64,000 nt of DNA, from the NCBI GenBank assembly GCA_020636355.1, contig JACJYB010000007.1, positions 239,815 through 303,814 of the forward strand, written 5' to 3'. The DNA is from Lewinellaceae bacterium. GTDB lineage: Bacteria; Bacteroidota; Bacteroidia; Chitinophagales; Saprospiraceae. Each line of letters starts with the position of its first letter. The first letter of the stretch is position 1. Position numbers and translations under genes: made by a program. Below are positions 25,961 to 35,645 of the stretch, one piece after another. The notes under the pieces are model-generated. The model did no database searches, was not told the origin of the DNA, and was given only the letters and a program-made list of their open reading frames with translations.

Positions 25961-26884
25961 ATGAACCGTCGCAAATTTATCAAACAAGGTGCGGTTACCA
26001 CCGCAGCATCGGTTATCGGAGGAGCAGGAATTTCCAACTTAGCCGGCTCGAATCTTCCTCCTGCAAACGCTGCTTTCCAACTCAAGTATGCGCCTCATCT
26101 CGGGATGTTCCGGCAAAATGCCGGCGATGATCCCATTGCGCAACTGGAATTTATGGCTGACCAGGGATTTACCGCTTTTGAAGACAACGGCATGAAAGAC
26201 CGTGAGGTTTCCGTTCAGACCCAAATGGCCTCCACCATGGCCAAAAGGAATTTGCAGATGGGGGTGTTCGTAGCCCATAAGATCTATTGGAATGAGCCGA
26301 ACCTCACCAATGGAGATGTAGAGAAACGAGCCGAATTTCTTCAGGCTATTCGCGATAGTGTAGAGGTGGCCAAGCGCGTAAATGCAACCTGGATGACCGT
26401 TGTGCCCGGACATGTGGAACTGCGGATGGAGATGGGTTATCAGACGGCTAATGTAATAGAGTCCCTCAAACAGGCATCAGCCATCCTGGAACCTCACGGA
26501 TTGGTAATGGTCCTGGAATCCTTGAATTTTAGGGACCACCCGGGACAGTTCCTGAAAAAAGCAGCTCAAGCGTTCGAGATTTGTAAAGCAGTAAATAGTC
26601 CGAGTTGTAAGATCCTCTTTGATATTTACCACCAGCAGATCACGGAAGGAAACCTGATTCCCAATATAGAAGCTGCCTGGGATGAAATAGCTTACTTTCA
26701 GATCGGAGATAACCCCGGCCGAAAAGAACCAACTACCGGAGAGATCAACTACCGCAATGTTTTTAAATACATCCATAGCCGGAATTGGCAGGGAATCCTT
26801 GGCATGGAACATGGTAATTCGCTGCAAGGTAAAGAAGGCGAGTTAGCCGTGATCAGGGCTTATCGGGAGGTTGATATGTTCTGA
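25961..26884 (+). CDS. Tat-exported hydroxypyruvate isomerase-like sugar isomerase/epimerase
   Basis: 307 residues from the ATG at 25961, which starts a twin-arginine signal (NRRKFIKQGAVTTAASVIGG). The xylose-isomerase-like TIM barrel has metal-binding residues in VLESLNFRDHPG (Glu), ILFDIYHQQ (Asp, His), YFQIGDNPGRKEPTTGEINY and GMEHGNS (Glu), the order found in Hyi-type hydroxypyruvate isomerases. Export and the divergent Tat-exported Gfo/Idh gene suggest an extracytoplasmic sugar-modifying pair; that is inference. The substrate is unknown. Confidence 0.85.
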   Translation: MNRRKFIKQGAVTTAASVIGGAGISNLAGSNLPPANAAFQLKYAPHLGMFRQNAGDDPIAQLEFMADQGFTAFEDNGMKDREVSVQTQMASTMAKRNLQMGVFVAHKIYWNEPNLTNGDVEKRAEFLQAIRDSVEVAKRVNATWMTVVPGHVELRMEMGYQTANVIESLKQASAILEPHGLVMVLESLNFRDHPGQFLKKAAQAFEICKAVNSPSCKILFDIYHQQITEGNLIPNIEAAWDEIAYFQIGDNPGRKEPTTGEINYRNVFKYIHSRNWQGILGMEHGNSLQGKEGELAVIRAYREVDMF

Positions 26885-26992
26885 ATGAAAACAGTAGCAA
26901 GAAGTCCTTCTATCAGGGAGATTTAACACAGCATTAATAATATTGAAATGGTTTAATCCGGTCCCATTGTATCACACATCAACCGGAAGACC

Positions 26993-28192
26993 ATGAAACA
27001 CAAATTACACCGTCAGATCTATCCCGCTTTGTTCCTGTTAGCCGTCCTGATGTCATGTGCAGGGCCTGAGAAGTTGATTCAAAAGGGTCGGTATGAACAA
27101 GCATTGAACACCCTGGTCCAGCGTCTCGAACGCGGCAAAATCACCGCAGAAAAAATAGCCTGGCTCCAGGAGGCTTACGATCATCAGGAACCTATCTGGG
27201 TACGGAGGATAGAACCATTTTTAACAACAACGGCAAATAGTAGCCAGCTACAGGGCGCCCTTTCCGAACTCAACCTGGTCATCCGGCAACAAGATCAAAT
27301 GGAGCAAATAAAGGATCGGATTGAATCGGCCGGCTTCTCTGTCTCAACCCTGTCGATGGATACGCTATTGAACTGGAAAGACCGGATCACTGATCGGCTG
27401 ATTCATGCATACAAAAACGAAACCGACACGTTGATGGTCCTGGCTCGCGGTGGGGATAAACTTGCTGCCAGACAAGCTTATAGCCTTTACCAAAGATGGC
27501 TTAAGCTAGCGCCGGATAAAAACAGGCTTCAATCCGCGATGGAAGAGAGCCAGTCCCTGGGTACCAATCATGTTTTATTTATTGTTGTGGATCAGCGGCA
27601 TGATCAACGGACAAATTTATCCGCAAACGGGCAAGAATACGAGCCAGGGCGGATCATCGATGACTGGACCGTATTGCATTTTCAGGATGAGCCGATGCCC
27701 TTTGACTTCATCCTGTATCTGGATGTTAACCAGCTGGACGTAAGCCCGGAACGTGTAACGGAAAAACAGCACTACGCGCAAAAGCGTGTCATCGATGGAT
27801 ACCGGGTGCGCCGTGACACCGCAGGAAATGCAGTCTTTGACAGTCTCGGAAAAGTCGTCAAAGATCCGGTCTGGATAACGGCTTCAGCCCGGATGGTGGA
27901 AGTGATTAAATCCCGCGAAGCTTCCTTACTTGGGAATCTGGAATTAAGAGATGAAGCCAATGGAGCCATCGTTTGGAGCCATCCAGTCGATTTATTTCAA
28001 CGGTTTAACAATCAATTTGCCCGCTATCAGGGTGATCCGAGGGCGCTGACCAATGAAGAAAGGCGATTGGCAGATAATGTAGAATTACCTTTTCCGGAAA
28101 CTACCGAGCTGGAAGCCATTTTGTGGGTCGAACTGATGAACAGGATTGCCGAAGAAGTAGCCAATTTGCCGGTAAAGGCGGTTTCGATTTGA
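26993..28192 (+). CDS. Lipoprotein of unknown function
   Basis: 399 residues, not assigned to a named family. Signal peptide with lipobox (LLAVLMSCAGPEK). The N-terminal third is helical with an early TPR-like segment (LIQKGRYEQALNTLVQRLERGK); the C-terminal half is beta-rich (VLFIVVDQRHDQRTNLSANG, MPFDFILYLDVNQLDVSPE, ASARMVEVIKSREASLLGNLEL). Similar repeat-containing lipoproteins are widespread in Bacteroidota with no fixed function. It converges with an M28 peptidase gene; the two stop codons abut exactly (TGA|TCA at 28190-28195). Confidence 0.75.
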   Translation: MKHKLHRQIYPALFLLAVLMSCAGPEKLIQKGRYEQALNTLVQRLERGKITAEKIAWLQEAYDHQEPIWVRRIEPFLTTTANSSQLQGALSELNLVIRQQDQMEQIKDRIESAGFSVSTLSMDTLLNWKDRITDRLIHAYKNETDTLMVLARGGDKLAARQAYSLYQRWLKLAPDKNRLQSAMEESQSLGTNHVLFIVVDQRHDQRTNLSANGQEYEPGRIIDDWTVLHFQDEPMPFDFILYLDVNQLDVSPERVTEKQHYAQKRVIDGYRVRRDTAGNAVFDSLGKVVKDPVWITASARMVEVIKSREASLLGNLELRDEANGAIVWSHPVDLFQRFNNQFARYQGDPRALTNEERRLADNVELPFPETTELEAILWVELMNRIAEEVANLPVKAVSI

Positions 28193-29233
28193 TCAGAAGT
28201 TGCCCGCAGCTTCCCGGAACAGGACAGCCAGGAGCACTTGTCCTACCGAGCGTAACGTACGGCGGTCGATCACATCCATTTTGTCCTGATGGGTGTGCCA
28301 GTGTGCACCGAACGATGTCGGACTGTTCATCGGTTTATTGATAATGTCAATCATCGGCAGGCCGCGAATGGTGGACACAAAATAATGATCGTCAATGCCA
28401 CCACCGACCGAACGGTTGACAAACAGGTTGCCTTTGCCCATTTGTTGAGCGAGGCGCCAGACTTTCAGGTAGGTAGCGGAAACCCGGCTGGCAACCTGGT
28501 TGGTATAGCCGGGAATATTGGTCAGGTCTTCTACCGGGAACTGAGCATCATGTGCACCAACCATATCCAGTAGGATGCCATATTTAGCCTGATACCCGGC
28601 TACATGCGGTTCACGGCTCCAGTACTGGGCACCCAGGCACCAGGAATCATTGGCTCCGGACCGCTCACCCTGGTCCTCTACATCAAAAAAGATAATATCC
28701 ACACCTAATGGAATGGATGATTGAGCCAGCTGGCGGGCAATTTCCATAAGTACGCCAACGCCACTACCACCATCGTCAGCTCCCAGGATGGGCTCTTTCT
28801 GGGTAGTTGCATCGGCATCCTGTTCGGCGATAAACCGGCTATCCCAGTGAGCGCCTAATAAAATACGCTTGTTCTGATCCGGGTTGATCCTGGTGATGAT
28901 GTTGGTACCGGTAACCGTCTGACCTGTATAGATGGTTGCTGAAAAGGTCTGTTTTTCTACTTGTAGTCCAAAACCGGATAATTTGTTGACGATCCATTCC
29001 AGGCAAGCTTCGTGGGCAGGGCTTCCCGGCACCCGGGGTCCAAAGGAGACCTGCTTTTCTACATAGGTGAAAGCGCTGTCCATCTGAAAAGACGGAGGCT
29101 GTAAAGCCGGTGCTTCGGTTGCAGTAGAAACCGAGGATTTTGGTTCTTGTCTGCAGCTGATAGTTGCAATGAAGACAAATAATGCAACGACCCATAATGG
29201 GGTCAGCGATAAGGAATGCTTACGGAAGTGCAT
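28193..29233 (-). CDS. M28-family zinc peptidase / glutaminyl cyclase-like lipoprotein
   Basis: 346 residues. Signal peptide with lipobox (VFIATISCRQEP). The bimetal exopeptidase fold is shown by LLGAHWDSR (first metal His/Asp), ILGADDGGSGVGVLMEIAR (bridging Asp), IIFFDVEDQGE (Glu pair), LDMVGAHDAQFP and HWHTHQDKMDVID (last metal His). The spacing and the closing motif resemble bacterial glutaminyl-peptide cyclotransferases as well as aminopeptidases, so either activity is possible. Acts outside the cytoplasm. It follows cysS by 5 bases on the same strand. Confidence 0.88.
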   Translation of the reverse strand: MHFRKHSLSLTPLWVVALFVFIATISCRQEPKSSVSTATEAPALQPPSFQMDSAFTYVEKQVSFGPRVPGSPAHEACLEWIVNKLSGFGLQVEKQTFSATIYTGQTVTGTNIITRINPDQNKRILLGAHWDSRFIAEQDADATTQKEPILGADDGGSGVGVLMEIARQLAQSSIPLGVDIIFFDVEDQGERSGANDSWCLGAQYWSREPHVAGYQAKYGILLDMVGAHDAQFPVEDLTNIPGYTNQVASRVSATYLKVWRLAQQMGKGNLFVNRSVGGGIDDHYFVSTIRGLPMIDIINKPMNSPTSFGAHWHTHQDKMDVIDRRTLRSVGQVLLAVLFREAAGNF

Positions 29234-29238
29234 AAAGA

Positions 29239-30738
29239 TTAGGATTTGGACCAGGTGGTTCCTTCCGGACCATCTTTGAGTTGAATGTGCAAATCATTGA
29301 GCTGATCCCGGATTTGATCGGCGGTCGCCCAGTCTTTTTTTGTTCGTGCCTGTCGGCGAATGTCAATGACCAGCTGCATTACCCCATCCAGAGCGCTGTC
29401 ATCCGATCCGGTTTCTTCTTTTAATCCAAATAGTTCAAAGACGACGTCCGGAATGACTTTTTGCAATCGGTCAAGGGTTTCCGGTGTCACTTCCGCAATG
29501 GATAAATGGCCGGCTTTAAGGCCATTGATGCGGGTGACCAGGTCAAACACCCGTGCCATAGCTTTTGGGGTGTTGAAATCGTCATTCATGTCTTCGAAGA
29601 TCCCGTCCATCATTTCATTCAGCTCCTGATCCAGGCTGCTACTTTCTTTGGCAACGGCGCCAGCCAGTTCTTTAACGGTGTGGGTCGCTTCCATCAACCG
29701 GAGGAAACCTTTTTCAGCGGCTTGCAAGGCGCCGTCCGTCAGATCCAGCGTGCTACGGTAATGGGATTGCAGCATAAAGAAGCGCACCACCATCGGACTG
29801 TATCCTTTAGAGATCAGTGGACTGTCGCCGGTAAACAATTGGAAGGGCGTGATGGTATTTCCTTCACTCTTGGACATTTTGCGTCCATTCATGAGGAGCA
29901 TATTACTATGTAGCCAGTATTTTGCCGGGGGAGTGCCACAAGCGCCTACATTCTGTGCTATTTCATTCTCGTGATGCGGAAATTTAAGATCAGTACCTCC
30001 GCCGTGGATGTCAAACTGTTTGCCGAGGTATTTGGTACTCATGGCTGAGCATTCCAGATGCCAGCCGGGAAAACCTACCGACCAGGGGGAATTCCAGCGC
30101 ATCAAATGACGCGGATCCGCTTTAATCCAGATGGCAAAATCCGATGGGTGTTCTTTTTCGTCCTGATTTTTAAGATTATCGCGGGTTAGCGATATTAGAT
30201 CTTCGACAACACGACCGGAGAGTTTGCCATACAGATCTTTCTCATTGATGAATTTCTGTACATCGAAGTAAACCGATCCATTCTTGATGTAACCGTAGCC
30301 GTTATCCAGAATGTCCTGTACCATTTCGATTTGTTCGATGATGTGTCCGGTGGCTCGCGGTTCGATACTGGGTGGCAGGGTATTGAAGATATCCATCATC
30401 TCATGAAAACCATTGGAGTAGCGCTGGACTACCTCCATGGGTTCTACGTGTTCGAGACGTGCTTTTTTGGAAATCTTATCCTCTGCATCGGTATCTGCAT
30501 CCCCTTCCAGGTGTCCTACATCAGTGATATTGCGGACGTACCGTACCTGGTATCCAAGGTACTTCAGGTAGCGAAAGATGATATCAAAGCTGACAAAAGT
30601 GCGGCAGTTTCCCAGATGGACATCGCTGTAAACAGTTGGTCCGCAAACGTACATTCCAACCCGACCTTCATGAATTGGGGTAAATACTTCTTTCTCCCCA
30701 GACCAGCTGTTGTAGACCACTAACTTGGTGTTCATCAT
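29239..30738 (-). CDS. cysS: Cysteine--tRNA ligase
   Basis: 499 residues, class I synthetase. The HIGH equivalent is DVHLGNCRTF with the zinc Cys in VCGPTVYSD just before it; WHLECSAMS and HGGGTDLKFPHHENE supply the remaining zinc ligands; RKMSKSEGNTI is the KMSKS loop. The C-terminal DALR and anticodon-binding region ends at PEGTTWSKS. Two ATGs in a row start it, overlapping the stop of the upstream endonuclease/phosphatase gene. Confidence 0.97.
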   Translation of the reverse strand: MMNTKLVVYNSWSGEKEVFTPIHEGRVGMYVCGPTVYSDVHLGNCRTFVSFDIIFRYLKYLGYQVRYVRNITDVGHLEGDADTDAEDKISKKARLEHVEPMEVVQRYSNGFHEMMDIFNTLPPSIEPRATGHIIEQIEMVQDILDNGYGYIKNGSVYFDVQKFINEKDLYGKLSGRVVEDLISLTRDNLKNQDEKEHPSDFAIWIKADPRHLMRWNSPWSVGFPGWHLECSAMSTKYLGKQFDIHGGGTDLKFPHHENEIAQNVGACGTPPAKYWLHSNMLLMNGRKMSKSEGNTITPFQLFTGDSPLISKGYSPMVVRFFMLQSHYRSTLDLTDGALQAAEKGFLRLMEATHTVKELAGAVAKESSSLDQELNEMMDGIFEDMNDDFNTPKAMARVFDLVTRINGLKAGHLSIAEVTPETLDRLQKVIPDVVFELFGLKEETGSDDSALDGVMQLVIDIRRQARTKKDWATADQIRDQLNDLHIQLKDGPEGTTWSKS

Positions 30739-31781
30739 GATTTTTTTGCGAGCGCTAAGGTACTGAATATGGGGAAATGATCCGAATAATTAACCTGATC
30801 CCGGTCGAAGGAGTAAATGTTCCAATCGGGGGTTGCCAGGATATAATCGATGCGCAGAAACGGGATTACTCCACCATAGGTAAACTTAACACCCTTTGAA
30901 AAATGGAAGGAATCATTCATCCCGTCACTGAGTTGATGGTAGAGATAAGAATGTGGTACATCATTAAAATCGCCGGCCAGAACATATGGATAGGGACATT
31001 CCTGGAGATGCTGTTCAAGAACCGGTAGGATTTCAGCCCGTTTCTGTGCGGCAGACTTGTATTTGGTCAAAATGGTAGCAACGGTAGACCAGGTTTTTTC
31101 TTCCTGCAGGTCACCTTCACGAACCAGATTGTCAGCATCCCGGGTGATCTGATTGGACTGCAGATAAAGGCAATATACCCGGATTGGGGCATCATGGTAT
31201 TGGATATCGGCCCACAAAGCATACACCTTCTGTGCATTGTCAAATAGATAGCCCGTTTGTTTGATGGGATACCGGGATAGGATCCCTGCCGGCTTGCGGA
31301 TCTCATAGGTAAAACTGGAGTCCAGCAAACTGGCAAAAAAGTTAACGGCTTTGTCATTGACCTCCTGCAAGCATACGATATCAGGATTTTTTTCCTTGAT
31401 GTATTGACTGAATTCATCCTCCCTGCTGTGTCTCGCATTACTCATCACGCGGTTGAGATAAGCGACATTGTAGCTCATTACCTGCAGGGTCGTGGTTTCG
31501 GCAGGAATTTCATGTTCGGTTAATGGCAAAGCATAAATGTTTTGCACCTGTCGCCAGCCGATGACCAGGGTTAAGAAGGAGATGAGGGCATAGGCCGGTT
31601 TACTCACCAACCACACCACGATAAAAAGAAGATTCAGGACAAAAAGTATCGGGTAAAAAATGCCCAGAAGAGAAGTAGGCCAGAAGGTAATCGGATTGAT
31701 CAAAGGAGACAGATAGGACAACAGGGTCAGAATGACCAATCCAATGTTGAGTCCCAGCATGATCTTGGCCAATCGCTTCAA
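30735..31781 (-). CDS. Membrane-anchored endonuclease/exonuclease/phosphatase-family protein
   Basis: 348 residues. Three N-terminal membrane helices (about residues 6-90), then the EEP catalytic domain with MSYNVAY, CLQEVND (Glu), LAGDFNDVPHSY (Asp, Asn), RIDYILATPDW and YSDHFPIFS (final Asp-His pair). All active-site residues are present; the substrate (nucleic acid, lipid or sugar phosphate) is unknown. The start is a TTG two bases after the rhomboid stop and gives the basic KRLAK before the first helix usual in relatives; an ATG at 31760 is the alternative. Part of the mutL-rhomboid cluster. Confidence 0.88.
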   Translation of the reverse strand: MKRLAKIMLGLNIGLVILTLLSYLSPLINPITFWPTSLLGIFYPILFVLNLLFIVVWLVSKPAYALISFLTLVIGWRQVQNIYALPLTEHEIPAETTTLQVMSYNVAYLNRVMSNARHSREDEFSQYIKEKNPDIVCLQEVNDKAVNFFASLLDSSFTYEIRKPAGILSRYPIKQTGYLFDNAQKVYALWADIQYHDAPIRVYCLYLQSNQITRDADNLVREGDLQEEKTWSTVATILTKYKSAAQKRAEILPVLEQHLQECPYPYVLAGDFNDVPHSYLYHQLSDGMNDSFHFSKGVKFTYGGVIPFLRIDYILATPDWNIYSFDRDQVNYSDHFPIFSTLALAKKS

Positions 31782-31783
31782 AA

Positions 31784-32680
31784 TCAGTCTTTTTTACTTG
31801 CTTCCGTTAAAAAAGCTTTCTCTTCGTCGGATAGTTTTTCATAACCTTTGGCTTTGATCTTGTCCAGGATGGCATCCAGTTTTTCCTGGTGACTCATGCC
31901 CTGGTAATCATTGAGTTTTTGCCGTGATCGCATGGCAGGATGCTTTACCAGCACGGCTGTCCGGGGGGGTGGGTTTTTTACCGGTGCCTGTCCCAGATGG
32001 CCAAGCCAGTTGAAAAACCGGATGAAAGGGTAAGCCAGATCATCTCCTCGGCGTAACATTTCAACATAGGCGATGCCCATGACGGCGCCACCCAGGTGTG
32101 CAAAATGCCCACCGGAATTAGCATTATTGGCGACGCCTACCAGATCCAGCAACATGACAAAAAATGCAATGTATTTTATTTTAACCGGGCCGATCAGGAG
32201 GAGATGCATTTCATAATTTGGGGATAACCATGCGCTGGTCAGAATAAAGCAGGTCACTGCTGCAGAAGCGCCCAGTGCATAATGCGTGATACCCGGATGC
32301 TGTATGTTGGCACTGAAAAAGAAAAATACGGCACCGGCTAGACCGCCCAGCAAATACAGCGGAAGAACCCGGTGATCTCCGATAAAGTCACCTACGATCC
32401 GTCCAAACCAGTACAATACCAATAAATTGAATAAAATATGGAAAAGGCCTTCATGCAGAAACATGTGCGTGATCAGCGTCCAGGGCCGGAAAAGAATCTC
32501 ACGCCAATCGGATGAGAGTTCCAGATGCTGGATAAAAGGCCCGTACCATCCTGCTCCTTTTAGAAAGACCTGTCCCAGCAGGACGACGACCCATACCGCC
32601 AGATTGACAACGATAATCCGGTTGAGCATGTGTCCATGCTGAAAAATTTGCCGGATATCTTGCCAGATCGATTGAAACAT
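31784..32680 (-). CDS. Rhomboid-family protein with GASA motif
   Basis: 298 residues, six membrane segments. The nucleophile motif reads YALGASAAVTCF, so the usual GxSG glycine is Ala, while Ser is retained; the catalytic His is in GGHFAHLGGAVMG, and MFLHEGLFHILFNLLVLYWFG matches the L1/TM2 signature. A cytoplasmic tail of about 80 residues (NYQGMSHQEKLDAILDKIKAKG) follows, as in the longer member of the paired rhomboids in Bacteroidota. It may be an active protease or a weakened one. Confidence 0.88.
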   Translation of the reverse strand: MFQSIWQDIRQIFQHGHMLNRIIVVNLAVWVVVLLGQVFLKGAGWYGPFIQHLELSSDWREILFRPWTLITHMFLHEGLFHILFNLLVLYWFGRIVGDFIGDHRVLPLYLLGGLAGAVFFFFSANIQHPGITHYALGASAAVTCFILTSAWLSPNYEMHLLLIGPVKIKYIAFFVMLLDLVGVANNANSGGHFAHLGGAVMGIAYVEMLRRGDDLAYPFIRFFNWLGHLGQAPVKNPPPRTAVLVKHPAMRSRQKLNDYQGMSHQEKLDAILDKIKAKGYEKLSDEEKAFLTEASKKD

Positions 32681-32754
32681 ATTTAGGTAAACAGGATTTA
32701 ATACAATAAACGCAAAAATAGATGAATAATTAGGATGATTCCAGGGATTTTAAG

Positions 32755-33369
32755 TCAGAACCTTTTTCTCCAAAACAGGATAAGAATCGCCCCGGTGATG
32801 GCGCCACCCAGGTGCGCAAAATTGGCCACTCCCGGTTGCAGATTCCCGACGCCACTGACGATTTCGATCAAACCAAACAAGATGACCATGTATTTCGCTT
32901 TCATGGGTATCGGCGGGAAAAGCAGCATCACCCGCATATTGGGAAACAGCATTCCAAAGGCTACCAGTAAACCAAAGATCGCTCCGGAGGCTCCTAGAAC
33001 CGTTGGAATATGCGGTAATGCCATGGTCCATTGATCCCCAAAGCGAAGATAAAACTGGACCATAAAGCTCAGGATATAAATGACGCCAGCTCCCAATCCG
33101 GTGATCAGGTAGTATGCAAGAAATCGTTTGGGACCCATTCTGCTTTCAAGTATAGGACCAAACATGTACAGACCGAACATATTCAAAAAGATATGCGTAA
33201 AGTTAGCATGTGCGAACATGTGGGTGACAATCTGCAGGGGCATGAACGATTCACTCCAGGGACTTGCCATGGGCAGGTAATCGTAAAGTACCGGAAAGAT
33301 TTGCATGGCGAAAAACACCAGTATATTAATTATCAGCAGGTGTTTTACGACGTCAGTCAGTCTGAGCAT
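32755..33369 (-). CDS. Rhomboid-family intramembrane serine protease
   Basis: 204 residues, six membrane segments. Catalytic Ser in VLGASGAIFGLLVAFG and catalytic His in VANFAHLGGAITG; MFAHANFTHIFLNMFGLYMFG is the oxyanion/L1 region. A canonical, compact rhomboid, unlike its downstream partner with GASA. It sits 22 bases after mutL and 74 bases before the second rhomboid. Confidence 0.92.
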   Translation of the reverse strand: MLRLTDVVKHLLIINILVFFAMQIFPVLYDYLPMASPWSESFMPLQIVTHMFAHANFTHIFLNMFGLYMFGPILESRMGPKRFLAYYLITGLGAGVIYILSFMVQFYLRFGDQWTMALPHIPTVLGASGAIFGLLVAFGMLFPNMRVMLLFPPIPMKAKYMVILFGLIEIVSGVGNLQPGVANFAHLGGAITGAILILFWRKRF

Positions 33370-33391
33370 AATTTCGGATTCTGTGCAATGT

Positions 33392-35179
33392 TCAACTTAA
33401 AAAGAGCCTTTCCAGTTTATTTTTCTCTAAGGTTATAAAGCAATTTCGACCAGCGGGACTCTTGAAAGGAAGTTCGCAGGCAAACAACTGATCGATGATT
33501 TCCTGCATTTCAAGCGCGCTGAGCCGGGTTCCACGCTTGCAAGCGGCACTCACCGCCAGCGACCGGGCGACTTTTTCATTCACGTCGACCTTAAGATCAC
33601 GGTTTTGTTTTAACTCTTCCAGCAACTGTTCGACCAGGTGCGTTGGTTCATCGCTGAAATGAAGCTGTGCGGGCAAGCCATGGACGATAAACGTGTTGCC
33701 TCCAAACTCCTCCACTTCAAATCCCAGCTGGTTGATCTTGGCCAGGTATTCTTTTAACAAATGGGCGTCGCCACCGTTCAGCTCTACCGTTGCCGGGAAC
33801 AAAGCCCGTTGGGATGGCACTTCGGCAGTCGATAATTGTTCAAGATATTGTTCGTACAAAATGCGTTCGTGAGCCGCTTGCTGATCGATCAGCATCATTC
33901 CGGACTTGATCGGCACCAGGATGTAGGATAACAGGATCTGAACCGGCTCTTTGGCTTCCCAACCCCATTGGGCGGTATCACCGGAAGCATCCTGATGGTT
34001 TGCCTGGGAAGGGCGGATAATGGGTATTGGATCCGTCAGGTTACCCGGGAGCGGATCTTGTAAGCCTTCGTACAATTTCCTCCAATTTTGATCGGCGGCA
34101 ACGGTTTCCTTGGCCGGCATGAAGTGTCCTGATCGACCTGTCTGATGCTGATGTTGCAGCCCTTCCGCTTCAAAGTCCAGGGTTGGCACGACCTGGAACT
34201 GGCCCAGCGCGTGTTTGATGCTTGCCTTCAACAAATTGTAGATTAATCGTTCTTCCTGGAATTTGATCTCGGTCTTGGTGGGATGGACATTGACATCGAT
34301 GCGCTCAGGATCAATTTCCAGGAATAAGGCGTAAAAAGGATGGTGATCCTCCGGAAGCAATTGTTCGTAAGCAGATTTGACAGCGTGATTAAGGTAGGGA
34401 CTTTTGATGAACCGCTGATTGACAAAGAAATATTGTTCTCCTCTGCTTTTTTTAGCATAATCCGGTTTGGCGATAAAACCATGCATCCGCACGATGTTTG
34501 TTTCCTCCTCGACCGGAACCAGCTTTTCATTGATTGCCTTACCAAAAATGGCTACGAGACGCTGCCTCAGGTTTTGTGCGGGCAGACGGTAGATGGCTTC
34601 TTCCTGGTGGTACAGATCCATGCTGATCTGAGGGTGAGCGATGGCTATCCGGTGAAATTCTTCGACGATATGCCGCATCTCCACCGGGTCGGATTTGAGA
34701 AAATTACGTCGGGCAGGCACATTATAAAATAAATTTTTGACAGCAAAGGATGTACCCTCGGGGGCCTGCGTGTATTCCTGTTTGTCTACCCGGCTGCCGG
34801 CGATGGCAATCAGGTTTGCTAATTCTTCACCGGATACCCGCGTTTTCATTTCTACCTGGGCCACCGAGGCAATTGATGCCAGTGCTTCTCCGCGGAATCC
34901 CTTCGTGCGGATGTGAAAAAGGTCGTCGGCTTGCCGGATCTTGGAGGTCGCATGCCGTTCAAAACAAAGGCGGGCATCGGTCTCCGACATGCCACTGCCA
35001 TTATCCACCACCTGGACGAGCTGCTTGCCTGCCTGGCGCACCAATACCTGAATCCAGGATGCTCCGGCATCAACGGCATTCTCCATCAGCTCTTTCACGA
35101 CAGAAGCAGGTCGCTGTATGACTTCACCGGCCGCAATCTGATTGGCTATTGCATCCGGTAGAAGCTGGATTATATCCAT
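33392..35179 (-). CDS. mutL: DNA mismatch repair protein MutL
   Basis: 595 residues. N-terminal GHKL ATPase: KELMENAVDAGA, VDNGSGM and TKGFRGEALASIASVA. Central LFYNVPARRNFLKS and DVNVHPTKTEIKF are typical. The C-terminal dimerization domain has LIDQQAAHERILYEQ, which matches the endonuclease pattern DQHAxxExxxxE except for Gln in place of His; the later Cys/His metal segment found in endonuclease MutLs reads SPAGRNC, without the CPHGRP form. Endonuclease activity is therefore doubtful. MutS is not in the window. Confidence 0.96.
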   Translation of the reverse strand: MDIIQLLPDAIANQIAAGEVIQRPASVVKELMENAVDAGASWIQVLVRQAGKQLVQVVDNGSGMSETDARLCFERHATSKIRQADDLFHIRTKGFRGEALASIASVAQVEMKTRVSGEELANLIAIAGSRVDKQEYTQAPEGTSFAVKNLFYNVPARRNFLKSDPVEMRHIVEEFHRIAIAHPQISMDLYHQEEAIYRLPAQNLRQRLVAIFGKAINEKLVPVEEETNIVRMHGFIAKPDYAKKSRGEQYFFVNQRFIKSPYLNHAVKSAYEQLLPEDHHPFYALFLEIDPERIDVNVHPTKTEIKFQEERLIYNLLKASIKHALGQFQVVPTLDFEAEGLQHQHQTGRSGHFMPAKETVAADQNWRKLYEGLQDPLPGNLTDPIPIIRPSQANHQDASGDTAQWGWEAKEPVQILLSYILVPIKSGMMLIDQQAAHERILYEQYLEQLSTAEVPSQRALFPATVELNGGDAHLLKEYLAKINQLGFEVEEFGGNTFIVHGLPAQLHFSDEPTHLVEQLLEELKQNRDLKVDVNEKVARSLAVSAACKRGTRLSALEMQEIIDQLFACELPFKSPAGRNCFITLEKNKLERLFLS

Positions 35180-35182
35180 AAT

Positions 35183-35488
35183 TTATTCCAATAGGTGAAT
35201 GATGGTCGGTAAACCTTTAGATAAAAGGACAAAGGTAATAAGTATTAGCAGGACAATGGTATAGAACAACGTCCGATTCGATTTACGGATCAGCCGGCTC
35301 TGGTATTCCGTATCGACCTGACTGCGCTGGCGAAGGCCTGAAGAGATTCGGGCTTTAACGGCCTCCACGTCATCTCCTTTGCCGGTCTCATGCTGTCTTA
35401 ATCGCTGCTCCAATTCCTCTTTTGCCGGATCGTAAAACCGTGGTATGTAGCGATAAGTACGCGGCTTGGGGCGATGTAAAAATTTCAT
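35183..35488 (-). CDS. Small C-terminally anchored membrane protein
   Basis: 101 residues, not recognised by name. A charged N-terminal 70 residues (FYDPAKEELEQRLRQ, VEAVKARISSGLRQ) is followed by one membrane helix (TLFYTIVLLILITFVLL) near the C-terminus. It starts the mutL-rhomboid transcription run, 3 bases before mutL, so it is probably co-expressed with it. Proteins of this form are found next to mutL in related genomes as far as I recall; function unknown. Confidence 0.7.
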   Translation of the reverse strand: MKFLHRPKPRTYRYIPRFYDPAKEELEQRLRQHETGKGDDVEAVKARISSGLRQRSQVDTEYQSRLIRKSNRTLFYTIVLLILITFVLLSKGLPTIIHLLE

Positions 35489-35645
35489 TTTAAAGGCTTT
35501 AGGTACTTCTGGTTATATCTTCCACAAGATGGTGAAACTCAGGCGCCAGCTATTCAAAGATACGGATTGACATCTGTTCCGGATACCCGCTAAACAATAT
35601 TTTACCCACCCGGGTTTCAATTCAATTGCAACCAGATCGCCAATC

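Noticed and set aside
25945..25975. TTTG-N19-TTATTTTG promoter candidate before apbE
   Set aside because: It would place the transcription start on the apbE ATG itself; too uncertain to list as a feature.
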